A stretch of DNA of 64,000 bases from Pedobacter glucosidilyticus DSM 23534 (GTDB taxonomy: Bacteria; Bacteroidota; Bacteroidia; Sphingobacteriales; Sphingobacteriaceae), in NCBI RefSeq assembly GCF_000425145.1, contig NZ_AULF01000013.1:1-64000 (forward strand), given 5' to 3'. Under the pieces are notes generated by a model, which saw nothing but the letters and a program-made list of their open reading frames with translations, did no database searches and was not told the origin of the DNA. Numbering within the stretch: position 1 is the stretch's first letter; each line of letters opens with the position of its first letter. Positions 25,993 to 34,167 of this stretch are shown piece after piece. The translations under genes were made by a program, and so were the position numbers.

Positions 25993-26535
25993 TTAATCTC
26001 TCCCTTTATTTTTACCATTTCCATGTCCTTTTCCTTTATGGCCACCACGGTAGTAATCTCGATCATTTCGGTTATAAGAGGTATACTTTGATTTATAATA
26101 ACGATTATCGTCATGATGTCTATACCTTGGATGTCCTTTTACGACATAGTATCTAGGATTATTACTTCTATAAATAATAGCCTGTGATCTATTATGTTTA
26201 TATCTTGAATATCTTACTCTATGATCTCTAAAATGTAAATATGGTCTTGGAGAGTTAATTACTACTTTATAACCATTATACAAATCGTAATTTCTATATC
26301 TGTTAGGTAAAGAAGTGGCAAAAACCCAGTTTCCGTTACTCAGATAAATAAATTGTCTACTTGGTACGTAGTAATAACTTTCAATATCAGGTAAATAGTA
26401 ATAGTCTACTCGGTCATATCCAACTGGCCCCCAAACCGGTTGAGCACCTATATTTACATTGATGTTTACTTGTGATTGTGCGCCATGAGTGATAAAGCCT
26501 ATCATCACTATAGCAATGAAAATTGTCTTCTTCAT
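25993..26535 (-). CDS. Conserved secreted hypothetical protein, Tyr/Arg-rich
   Basis: A 180-residue protein with a signal peptide (MKKTIFIAIVMIGFITHGAQS). The mature part begins with QVNINVNIGAQPVWGPVGYD and YYYLPDIESYYYVPSRQFIYL, a pattern I recall from conserved Bacteroidota envelope proteins of unknown function. The C-terminal third is rich in Tyr, Arg and His and ends GKGHGNGKNKGRD. The frame is open for nine codons upstream (26562), but the ATG at 26535 starts the signal peptide. It lies 71 bp behind the DUF4382 gene with a hairpin between. No function is assigned. Confidence 0.7.
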   Translation of the reverse strand: MKKTIFIAIVMIGFITHGAQSQVNINVNIGAQPVWGPVGYDRVDYYYLPDIESYYYVPSRQFIYLSNGNWVFATSLPNRYRNYDLYNGYKVVINSPRPYLHFRDHRVRYSRYKHNRSQAIIYRSNNPRYYVVKGHPRYRHHDDNRYYKSKYTSYNRNDRDYYRGGHKGKGHGNGKNKGRD

Positions 26536-26566
26536 CTTTATATCTCTTTCTAGGTTAAACATTTAG

Positions 26567-26594
26567 AAGGCAGGTTTTATACATCACCTGCCTT
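26567..26594 (-). terminator. Hairpin between the DUF4382 gene and the 25993 gene
   Basis: AAGGCAGGT / ACCTGCCTT forms a perfect 9-bp stem with a 10-nt loop 12 bp past the DUF4382 stop. No strong T run follows on the minus strand, so it may be a weak terminator or an RNA-processing or stability hairpin that sets the ratio of the two messages. Confidence 0.5.
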
Positions 26595-26606
26595 TCTGAT
26601 ATATAA

Positions 26607-27395
26607 TTACGGTTTAAGTGTAATAACTCCTAAACTTTTTATCTGACCAGCCATGAGGCTAACATTTGTAATGGTAGAATCTTTAAAGCCAGCTACAGGT
26701 ACAAATTTTACTGAGTAAATTCCAGCTCTTAATCCACCAACGGTGAATGCTCCAGTTTCTACATTAGGTATAGTACCAACAGTATCAGTACCTGATATCA
26801 CTAAAACTTCTGGAGCGCTTTCTAATGGTAGAACAGTACCAGAAATTAAACCTGTTGTTGCTGCGGTTATACCTCTTACTACAGGTTTTAAAAGATATTT
26901 ACCATTTCCAGTCTTAACAATTGATTTAGCTGCATCAAAATCTAACAAAAGGGAGTAAGCTACGCCTGATAATAATTCTGGATTTTCTGTTAGTTTAACT
27001 TTAAAACCTGATGATTGTCCGCTTGGCGTTTGTAGTGGCATTTCTTCACCATTAATTACAATGGTATTTCCTTCATCAAGTATCAGTCTTATTTCTGTAA
27101 TTTCTCCGGCGGGCATTTCTCCGGAAGCCACTAAAATATCAGGCTTACTAGTACCAATTCTAAAATCAAGGATATTAAAAATATTGGTTGTTACAGGAAA
27201 AACATAAGTCTCATCTCCAGAAACTAATATAATTTCTTTAACATCCAGATTAATAGCGTCAAAACTACCTGGCGCATCAGTCATCCTGATTTCTACTTTA
27301 CTTTTACCGTCAGTAATTTCTTCTTTCTGACAAGCAGAAAATAAACCTATACTAGATACCAATCCAATGATAGCGTATGCAAATTTCTTTTTCAT
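26607..27395 (-). CDS. DUF4382-type lipoprotein
   Basis: A 262-residue protein with a lipoprotein signal (GLFSAC, lipid-attached Cys22). The first domain (KVEIRMTDAPGSFDAINLDVKEI) matches the start of DUF4382 domains. The C-terminal part (LISGTVLPLE to AGQIKSLGVITLKP) looks like a carboxypeptidase-regulatory-like beta-sandwich. The frame is open further upstream to 27467, but the ATG at 27395 begins the lipoprotein signal. Function unknown. It diverges from the 27612 operon that encodes a two-component system. Confidence 0.78.
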   Translation of the reverse strand: MKKKFAYAIIGLVSSIGLFSACQKEEITDGKSKVEIRMTDAPGSFDAINLDVKEIILVSGDETYVFPVTTNIFNILDFRIGTSKPDILVASGEMPAGEITEIRLILDEGNTIVINGEEMPLQTPSGQSSGFKVKLTENPELLSGVAYSLLLDFDAAKSIVKTGNGKYLLKPVVRGITAATTGLISGTVLPLESAPEVLVISGTDTVGTIPNVETGAFTVGGLRAGIYSVKFVPVAGFKDSTITNVSLMAGQIKSLGVITLKP

Positions 27396-27492
27396 GTTTT
27401 TATATTCAAATGGATAAATAATAAGTTTTGTATAATCAAAGTTGTGAGGGGAAGATGAAAAGAACATGAAAAAGAAATTTTTTTTTATTTCT

Positions 27493-27513
27493 AAAATTTC
27501 ATCAAAATTTCAT
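27493..27513. promoter_or_regulatory. Tandem 11-bp direct repeats, OmpR/PhoB-type site
   Basis: AAAATTTCAT occurs at 27493-27502 and again at 27504-27513, an exact 11-bp period. OmpR/PhoB-family regulators bind such head-to-tail repeats one helical turn apart. The response regulator encoded at 28745 is the obvious candidate. The site lies between the divergent DUF4382 gene and the 27612 operon. Confidence 0.5.
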
Positions 27514-27570
27514 TTAAGGGGTACATCTTTGTTATACTTAACGAACTCCATGTTAAGGATAGGTAGATGA

Positions 27571-27600
27571 GTTTGTCTCCTCAGGGAGACAAACTTTTTT
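27571..27600 (+). terminator. Perfect terminator-like hairpin in a 5' leader
   Basis: GTTTGTCTCC / GGAGACAAAC is a perfect 10-bp stem with a TCAG loop and a run of six T. It lies only 11 bp before the ATG at 27612. No plus-strand gene lies upstream to be terminated, so it is either an attenuator or leader hairpin of the operon, or the 3' end of a small RNA starting in 27515-27570. A six-codon ORF (27550-27570) ends right at the stem. Confidence 0.7.
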
Positions 27601-27611
27601 ATATTTACAGC

Positions 27612-27878
27612 ATGAACAGAATTTTCCATCTTCGGTTATTGGCTTTTATATTATTTAGCGTATGTGCTGATCATGTTTTTGCGTCTGAAATTGAGTTTTA
27701 TCAAGAAAAAGATAAAAAAACGCTGGATGTAAAACCAGCAGACCCCAAAGAGACACAATCAAAGCCAGAGATAAAGCAAGTTCCTAAGGCAAAAAAACAA
27801 CCTAAACCTGCTAGTGTGAAGCCAAAAGTACAGCCTAAAAAGGTTAAAATTGTTAAGCCGAATATTAAAAAACGATAA
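27612..27878 (+). CDS. Small Lys/Pro-rich secreted protein
   Basis: An 88-residue protein with a signal peptide (MNRIFHLRLLAFILFSVCADHVFA). The mature region of about 64 residues is mostly Lys, Pro, Val and Gln (KPKVQPKKVKIVKPNIKKR) and strongly basic, with no recognisable domain. The frame is also open to an ATG at 27567 that would read through the leader hairpin; the ATG at 27612 is preferred because the signal peptide starts there. It is the first gene of an operon with a beta-barrel protein and a two-component system. It could be a periplasmic partner or signal for the kinase, but this is speculation. Confidence 0.55.
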   Translation: MNRIFHLRLLAFILFSVCADHVFASEIEFYQEKDKKTLDVKPADPKETQSKPEIKQVPKAKKQPKPASVKPKVQPKKVKIVKPNIKKR

Positions 27879-27892
27879 TTAATAGCTATCTC

Positions 27893-28738
27893 ATGATTAG
27901 AAAAATTACCTTTCTATTCATACTATTTAATGTGTGGACTTTAGCTTTAAAAGGGCAAACAGATACTTTGAAAGCGTCTAAAACATTAACATTAGCAGCT
28001 TTATATAATAGTAATATTAGTTATTACGGCCAAGTAACATCAGAAAGGTTGCCTTATGCTTTACTAAATGCAACACTAAGATTTCCATCTGGTTTATATT
28101 TCTCTGTAGGTTCTTATAGACTATTTAATGATAGTTCTTTCGTTTCGGAAGGAGATTTAGGAATAGGTTATGATTATGAAATTAATGATAAGTTAAGCGT
28201 TGGTCTTTCTTATTATAAATTCTTTTATCCTAAAAATTCCCCTTTACTACAAGCCGCCAATACCAATAATTTAAGTTTCATGGCAACTTATCATTTTCCT
28301 TGGTTTAAGAGTGTTTTTAGCACCGATTATTCTTTTGGTAAGGCAGATGATATTTTTATGAGTTTAGGCCAATCCAAAGATATTTCTTTGTTTAACATCA
28401 CAAAAAATGATTTAATATCTATTGAGCCTTGTATAGAGCTGGTTGCAGGTAGCCGAAATTTTTTTGAAACTTATACCATAGAGAGGGCAAAAAAAGGGAA
28501 AGGTAAAAACCCTTATACAGGAAATGGTAATGCAGGTAATACTATTATCACAACCGAAATTATTGAGACTTCTGCTTTTACCATATTGGCCTATAATTTT
28601 AAACTACCTATAAATTACAGTAGGGCAAATTATTTAGCAGAACTTAGCTATCAATTCACCATTTTAGGACATGAAACCGAGCCTGGTGTAAAACGAAATC
28701 AGTCTTTTTTTGGTTTAGCATTTTATTATCAATTCTAA
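27893..28738 (+). CDS. Predicted outer-membrane beta-barrel protein
   Basis: A 281-residue protein with a signal peptide ending near LKGQ. Alternating aromatic strands (SNISYYGQVTSER, LYFSVGSYRLF, LSVGLSYYKFF) and a terminal aromatic residue (LAFYYQF) are typical of outer-membrane barrels. No named family is recognised. It lies 14 nt after the Lys/Pro-rich gene and 6 nt before the response regulator, so all are likely one transcript. It may be a stress-related or signalling-linked barrel. Confidence 0.6.
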   Translation: MIRKITFLFILFNVWTLALKGQTDTLKASKTLTLAALYNSNISYYGQVTSERLPYALLNATLRFPSGLYFSVGSYRLFNDSSFVSEGDLGIGYDYEINDKLSVGLSYYKFFYPKNSPLLQAANTNNLSFMATYHFPWFKSVFSTDYSFGKADDIFMSLGQSKDISLFNITKNDLISIEPCIELVAGSRNFFETYTIERAKKGKGKNPYTGNGNAGNTIITTEIIETSAFTILAYNFKLPINYSRANYLAELSYQFTILGHETEPGVKRNQSFFGLAFYYQF

Positions 28739-28744
28739 TTCATT

Positions 28745-29422
28745 ATGAAAGTTTTAATCATTGAAGATGAAAAAACCTTGGCTTACGAAATGGAAACCTT
28801 TCTTAAAAAGGCTTTTTATGTTTGTGATTTGGCGCACACCTTTCATGACGGGTTAGAAAAGGCACAAATAAATTCTTACGATTTTATCCTGATTGATTTA
28901 GGTTTACCCGATGGTGATGGTCTTGATATCCTGAAAAGGATAAAAAAATCGCATCCAGAAGCGGCATTTATCATCATTACAGCCAGAGGGAGTTTAGAAG
29001 ATAAAATAACTGGTTTAGATTTGGGTGCTGATGATTATTTAGCAAAACCTTTTTATCTATTAGAATTGCAATCTAGAATGCAGGCTATTGCCCGTAGGAA
29101 GTTTAACGTTCAGGATGAGTTATTAACTGTAGGCGACTTTGAGATAGATATACAAAAACGCATAGTTATCCATAACAAACAAGAAATAGAACTGTCCAGA
29201 AAGGAATTTGATTTATTAAGCTATTTACTTCTACACAAAAACAGGGTGTTAACACGTATGCAATTAAGTGAGCATATTTGGGGTACCTTTGCAGATGTAG
29301 ATTATGATTCTAATTATATAGATGCACATATCAAGAATATTAGAAAAAAATTGAATGTTTTAGCATCTACAGAATGGTTAGAAACCGTTAGAGGTGTAGG
29401 TTATAGGATAAGGAAATCATGA
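28745..29422 (+). CDS. OmpR/PhoB-family response regulator
   Basis: A 225-residue regulator with an N-terminal receiver (IIEDE, phosphorylated Asp51 in LIDLGLPDGDG, conserved Lys in LAKPF). The C-terminal winged-helix domain includes ELSRKEFDLLSYLLLH and NYIDAHIKNIRKKL and ends GVGYRIRKS. Its start is 6 nt after the barrel gene and it overlaps the kinase by 4 nt. The tandem 11-bp repeats at 27493 are a plausible autoregulatory target. Confidence 0.93.
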   Translation: MKVLIIEDEKTLAYEMETFLKKAFYVCDLAHTFHDGLEKAQINSYDFILIDLGLPDGDGLDILKRIKKSHPEAAFIIITARGSLEDKITGLDLGADDYLAKPFYLLELQSRMQAIARRKFNVQDELLTVGDFEIDIQKRIVIHNKQEIELSRKEFDLLSYLLLHKNRVLTRMQLSEHIWGTFADVDYDSNYIDAHIKNIRKKLNVLASTEWLETVRGVGYRIRKS

Positions 29423-30753
29423 AGCTAGCTACCAAGTTACTCTTATTCATTGCAGGTTCTAAGCTTGTTGTTTCAGCTTTGTTTATTTTGTTATTGCCAT
29501 TTTTGGTAGATCAAATTGCATCAGAATACACCAATTATATTTTAAGAGAGCAACAACAAAAAGTAATGGACATTGTTGCTAAAAACGGCATTCAGTATTA
29601 TTTACAAGGAGAAGATAGTTATGGTAGTTATACACTTTTAAAGGAAGAGTATATTGCACTAGAGCCTCAGGTAGATAAAACCATCTTAGATACCATAAAA
29701 GACACTAAAAGAATTATAGAAGGAGATACACTTAACTATCGGGTTTTAAGTCATACATTCAATTATCAAAATAAACCTTATTTGTTAGAGGTTGGCAAAA
29801 CTTTAGCAAGTATCCACCAATACAACCAAACTCTGCAACGTTTTGCAATTTACGTTCTTATCGGTTTAATTGTTTTTACGGTATCAATTGATATTACTTT
29901 TACCCGTTTATTGGTAAAACCTCTGGGGCAAATTATTAAAACCAGATTGGTGAACCGTAAATTTCCCTTTAAAGATCAAGAGATTAAAATAAATACTAGT
30001 ACTACAGATTTTAGCTATCTGGATGAATCTATCTTGATTTTAATGAGGCAAATAAATGAAGCTTTTGCAAAAGAAAGAGAGTTTACTGCTAATGCATCGC
30101 ATGAGTTAATGACACCTATCAGTATTTTACAACATAAGCTAGAAAACTTATTAAGAGATGAAGAATTATCAGAATCTGCTGAATTAGGAATACTCGAAAC
30201 CATGAAAACTTTAGATAGGCTAAAAAAGATTTCGAGTTCTTTATTGCTTATCTCGAGGATAGATAATGAGCAATTTGTGAAAAGGGATGAAGTAAAACCC
30301 GTTGTATTGTTACAAGAAATTCTGGAAGAAATAAGTCATCGTTTAGAAGAGAAAAACATTCAAATTTATTTGAATTTAAAAGAAGATGTGCTGTTAAAGC
30401 AGGTTAATCACGATTTACTTTTTCAGCTTTTTTATAACCTCATTAATAATGCTATAAAATTCAATAAAGAAAACGGAACTATTGAAATCTTTGACGAGTT
30501 ATTAAGCTTTAATCAATACCAGATAACGGTAAAAGATACGGGTAGAGGCATCGCTAAAGCGCAAATTCCTTTTATATTTAATAGGTTTAGAAAAAGTAAT
30601 CAAGCAGAAAACCCTGGCTATGGTTTAGGCTTGGCTATTGTAAAAAGTATAGCAGCTTATCATCAGATAGATATAAGAGTAAATTCTGAGGTAGATAAAG
30701 GTACTAGTTTTAGGGTTGTATTTAATTTGTTTAATGATGCTTCAAAACTTTAA
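29419..30753 (+). CDS. Sensor histidine kinase
   Basis: A 444-residue membrane kinase. One N-terminal membrane segment, a periplasmic domain of about 110 residues and a second membrane segment (FAIYVLIGLIVFTVSIDI) precede HisKA with His228 (NASHELMTPIS) and an ATPase domain (NLINNAIKF, DTGRGIA, GYGLGLAI). It overlaps the response regulator by 4 nt and is its partner. The periplasmic domain has no recognised ligand family. The neighbouring barrel and basic peptide suggest an envelope signal. Confidence 0.92.
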   Translation: MKLATKLLLFIAGSKLVVSALFILLLPFLVDQIASEYTNYILREQQQKVMDIVAKNGIQYYLQGEDSYGSYTLLKEEYIALEPQVDKTILDTIKDTKRIIEGDTLNYRVLSHTFNYQNKPYLLEVGKTLASIHQYNQTLQRFAIYVLIGLIVFTVSIDITFTRLLVKPLGQIIKTRLVNRKFPFKDQEIKINTSTTDFSYLDESILILMRQINEAFAKEREFTANASHELMTPISILQHKLENLLRDEELSESAELGILETMKTLDRLKKISSSLLLISRIDNEQFVKRDEVKPVVLLQEILEEISHRLEEKNIQIYLNLKEDVLLKQVNHDLLFQLFYNLINNAIKFNKENGTIEIFDELLSFNQYQITVKDTGRGIAKAQIPFIFNRFRKSNQAENPGYGLGLAIVKSIAAYHQIDIRVNSEVDKGTSFRVVFNLFNDASKL

Positions 30754-31330
30754 AAACTACATACAAAATCATTCTGATATTACGGATGAACAGTTTTCAG
30801 AAATTAGTCATTATTTAAAATCTAAATCCATAAAAAAGGGAGAATTTGTATTAAGACAAGGAGAAATTTGTGGCTATTCTTTCTTTGTTTCTAAAGGTTT
30901 ATTGCGCTCTTACACCATTGATGAACAAGGTAAGGAGCATATCATCCAATTTGCGCCAGAAGACTGGATTATTGTAGATAGAAGCAGTTATTTCTTTAAT
31001 GAGCCATCAGAATTGTTTATTGATGCCGTAGAGGATACAGAGCTGGTGATGTTAAATGAAGATTTTATTACACATGCTTGTAACATAAGTACGGTTTACA
31101 GAGCTTTTAACCATAAAGCATTACATAGTCATATCAGGCATTTGCAAAAAAGAGTAAATCTTTTATTGGGCGCTACTGCAGAACAACGTTATCTAGATTT
31201 TATCAAGCTTTATCCAGAACTTACGTTACGTTTACCACAATGGATGATAGCTTCTTATTTGGGGCTTACGCCAGAATCTTTAAGCAGAGTACGTAAGGAG
31301 TTAGCCCGAAGAAACTTCAAACCTCATTAA
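30734..31330 (+). CDS. Crp/Fnr-family regulator
   Basis: A protein of 198 residues with a cyclic-nucleotide-binding-like beta-roll (IKKGEFVLRQGEICGYSFFVSKGLLRSYTIDEQGKEH) and a C-terminal HTH (PQWMIASYLGLTPESLSRVRKELARR). The start overlaps the kinase end by 20 nt; ATGs at 30734 and 30737 are both possible, and a TTG at 30716 is less likely. The ligand-binding Arg of true Crp is not evident, so the effector is unknown. It is followed after 68 bp by the pirin gene, which it may regulate. Confidence 0.83.
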   Translation: MMLQNFKNYIQNHSDITDEQFSEISHYLKSKSIKKGEFVLRQGEICGYSFFVSKGLLRSYTIDEQGKEHIIQFAPEDWIIVDRSSYFFNEPSELFIDAVEDTELVMLNEDFITHACNISTVYRAFNHKALHSHIRHLQKRVNLLLGATAEQRYLDFIKLYPELTLRLPQWMIASYLGLTPESLSRVRKELARRNFKPH

Positions 31331-31398
31331 TTTCTTATCATACATCAATGCTCAGCTTTTTTCTTTCCTTTAAATTTGAATCATAAAATTTAAAGAAA

Positions 31399-32274
31399 AT
31401 GAAAACTAAAAGCATTGAACATATTTTTACTCCGCCAGCCCCACACATGGTAGGCGATGGTTTTAGAGTACACAATTTTATACCAGGAAGCTTTGGTTTA
31501 AGCATGCAAAGGATGAGTCCTTTTATCATGCTCGACTATAATTCTAAATTTTATTTCCCTCCAACAGATAAACCTAGAGGAGTAAGCGTACACCCACACC
31601 GTGGTTTTGAAACGGTAACGATAGCCTATAAAGGAAAAGTTGCCCATCATGATAGCGCTGGAAATAGCGGCATTATTGGAGAGGGTGATGTGCAATGGAT
31701 GACAGCCGCCTCAGGTGTATTACACAAAGAATATCACGAGCAAGAGTTTAGCAAAGCTGGTGGTGATTTTCAAATGGTACAGTTATGGGTAAATTTACCT
31801 GCAAAGGATAAAATGTCTAAGCCTAAATATCAGGAAATCACCAAAGAAAATATTCAAAAATATCCTTTGGATAATGATGGAGGAACTATTGAAGTAATTT
31901 CTGGGGCTTACCAAGATACACTTGGTGCAGCATCAACCTTTACGCCGGTTCATTTGCAAAACGCAAAACTAAATACAGGTGGAAAAGCGGAATTTTCTTT
32001 CCCTCCTCATTACAATACAGCATTATTGGTTATAGAAGGTAGCATTAAAGTAAATGATGAAAAAACTGTAGCTACAGATAATTTCTTACTATTTAAAAAC
32101 GAGGGAGAAGATTTTACCATAGAAGCATTAGAGCAAAGTGTGGTTTTGGTTTTAAGCGGAGAACCTATTTTAGAACCTATTGCAGCTCATGGTCCTTTCG
32201 TGATGAATACCCGCGATGAAATTATTCAGGCATTTGAAGATGTTAATTTGGGTAAGTTTGGATATTTGGATTAA
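31399..32274 (+). CDS. Pirin-family protein
   Basis: A 291-residue bicupin. The pirin metal ligands are visible as His65, His67 (VHPHRGFETVT), His109 and Glu111 (GVLHKEYHE). A second cupin and the typical C-terminal GEPILEPIAAHGPFVMN motif follow. Some family members are quercetin dioxygenases and others affect redox regulation; the substrate here is unknown. It probably follows on from the Crp-like gene. Confidence 0.9.
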   Translation: MKTKSIEHIFTPPAPHMVGDGFRVHNFIPGSFGLSMQRMSPFIMLDYNSKFYFPPTDKPRGVSVHPHRGFETVTIAYKGKVAHHDSAGNSGIIGEGDVQWMTAASGVLHKEYHEQEFSKAGGDFQMVQLWVNLPAKDKMSKPKYQEITKENIQKYPLDNDGGTIEVISGAYQDTLGAASTFTPVHLQNAKLNTGGKAEFSFPPHYNTALLVIEGSIKVNDEKTVATDNFLLFKNEGEDFTIEALEQSVVLVLSGEPILEPIAAHGPFVMNTRDEIIQAFEDVNLGKFGYLD

Positions 32275-32631
32275 TAATTAAGTGGTTGGTAACTAACTTA
32301 AAATAGTTTTGAGATGTTATTTATAGACTAATTTCAATTGATTTTCATATCGTTGCTGTAGAAGACGAAGAAGTAATCTCTTTCTATTTTTTTTGCATTA
32401 TAGGTTGCCATTTAATAATATTGGCACCAAAAGCTTAAAAAAATTAGTTGAGCGTATTAACTCTTCGTCTTTTGCTTTTAGCTTCTTACCTATGAGTTGC
32501 TTAAAAAACGATTATTTACCCCTACAATAACCAATTTTTAACCTTAATCAACAAGCTATTTATAGAATATTTGACATTAGAATAGGTTTTAAAACACTTG
32601 ATACCTAGCTAACCAATTTTTTATAATAATC
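32275..32631. other. Intergenic region without a gene
   Basis: A 357-bp AT-rich stretch with no convincing ORF. GAAGACGAAGAAGTAA (near 32355) and TTAACTCTTCGTCTTTT (near 32457) are partly inverted copies. Together with TATCGTTGCTG just before, they look like a decayed dispersed Bacteroidota repeat. It separates the pirin gene from the sulfatase-lyase operon and should contain that operon's promoter, which I could not define. Confidence 0.4.
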
Positions 32632-34152
32632 ATGTTGAGACTTCAATTTTTACTTTTTTTATTTCTTTTTACTGCAAATACCTTTGCACAGCAACAGCCT
32701 AATATTGTACTTATTTATACCGATGATTTGGGCTATGGTGATGTAAGTTGTTATGGGGTCAACAAAATAAAAAACCCCCATATAGATAAACTAGCTAAAC
32801 AGGGTTTACGTTTTACCAATGCCTTTGCCACATCATCCACCTGTACACCGTCAAGGTTTTCTCTACTTACAGGTAGATATGCCTGGAGAAAATCAGGTAC
32901 AGATATAGCTCCAGGAAATGCCGGATTAATTATCCCAACCAATACCCCAACCTTACCTGCAATGCTGCAAAAAGCAGGTTATAAAACCGCTGCTATAGGC
33001 AAGTGGCATTTAGGTTTAGGTCCAGATGGTGGTCCCAACTGGAACGGTACTATTAAGCCCGGTCCATTAGAAATTGGTTTTGATTATTGTTTCCTCATCC
33101 CGGCAACGGCAGATCGTGTGCCAACCGTTTTTATGGAAAATCGCCATATCATCAACCTAGACCCTAAAGACCCTATAGAAGTTGATTATAAGAAAAAAGT
33201 AGGAAACGAGCCTACAGGAGAAGAAAATCCTGAGTTATTGAAAATGAAACTTACAGAAGGTCATGCGCAAACCATTGTAAACGGCATTAGCAGAATTGGT
33301 TATATGAGTGGGGGTAAAAAAGCACTTTGGAAAGATGAAGAACTGGCTTCCCATATCGCAACGCAATCTGTAAAGTTTATCGCTCAGAATAAAAATAATC
33401 CCTTTTTCTTATATCTGGCTACTAACGATATTCATGTACCCAGAGCGCCCAATCAACAATTTGTAGGTAAAAGTGGTTTAGGCCCAAGAGGGGATGTGAT
33501 TTTACAACTCGACTGGACGGTTGGCGAAGTCGTAAGAGCTTTAGATAGCCTAAAACTTACTGAAAATACTTTGATTATTTTTAGTAGCGATAATGGTCCT
33601 GTTTTAGATGATGGCTATGCCGATTTTGCCAATGAAATGCTAAATGGGCACACTCCATCAGCTCATTTACGTGGTGGTAAATACAGCGCTTTTGATGCCG
33701 GAACAAAAGTTCCTTTTATAGCTTACTGGCCAAAAACTATCAAACCAGCTGTTTCTTCTGCGGCTATCAGTCAGGTTGATTTATATGCTTCTTTAGCAGC
33801 ACTTACTCAACAACCTTTAGCTGTAAAAGAAGCTCCAGATAGTTTTAATATGTTGGATGCACTTTTAGGAAAATCTGCTAAAAGTAGGCCTTATATTGTT
33901 CAACATGCGGTAAATGGTACTTTGTCACTTATTAAAAACAATTGGAAATATATAGAACCTGGTAAAGGTCCGGAGGTATATCCGGTAACCAATATCGAGA
34001 GTGGCAACTCAGAAAATGGATTGCTTTTTAATTTAAAGCAAGATCCATCAGAGCAGGAAGATTTATTAGCTCAAAAACCTAAAAAAGCCTTAAAGCTGGC
34101 TAAAGAGCTTAAGCGTATTAAAGAAAATCAGGTTACCAGATTAAGCAAATAA
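32632..34152 (+). CDS. Secreted sulfatase (formylglycine type) 1
   Basis: A 506-residue S1-family sulfatase with a signal peptide (FTANTFAQ). The metal site starts with TDDLGYGD. The Cys converted to formylglycine is Cys71 in CTPSRFSLLTGR, and GKWHLGLG is a further family motif. The stretch PGPLEIGFDY with a following DRVP/ENRHI segment resembles sulfatases acting on the 6-sulfate of GalNAc, from memory only. It begins the operon with the two PL8 lyases, so chondroitin sulfate is the likely substrate class. Confidence 0.88.
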   Translation: MLRLQFLLFLFLFTANTFAQQQPNIVLIYTDDLGYGDVSCYGVNKIKNPHIDKLAKQGLRFTNAFATSSTCTPSRFSLLTGRYAWRKSGTDIAPGNAGLIIPTNTPTLPAMLQKAGYKTAAIGKWHLGLGPDGGPNWNGTIKPGPLEIGFDYCFLIPATADRVPTVFMENRHIINLDPKDPIEVDYKKKVGNEPTGEENPELLKMKLTEGHAQTIVNGISRIGYMSGGKKALWKDEELASHIATQSVKFIAQNKNNPFFLYLATNDIHVPRAPNQQFVGKSGLGPRGDVILQLDWTVGEVVRALDSLKLTENTLIIFSSDNGPVLDDGYADFANEMLNGHTPSAHLRGGKYSAFDAGTKVPFIAYWPKTIKPAVSSAAISQVDLYASLAALTQQPLAVKEAPDSFNMLDALLGKSAKSRPYIVQHAVNGTLSLIKNNWKYIEPGKGPEVYPVTNIESGNSENGLLFNLKQDPSEQEDLLAQKPKKALKLAKELKRIKENQVTRLSK

Positions 34153-34167
34153 ATCAGCATCCCAAAC

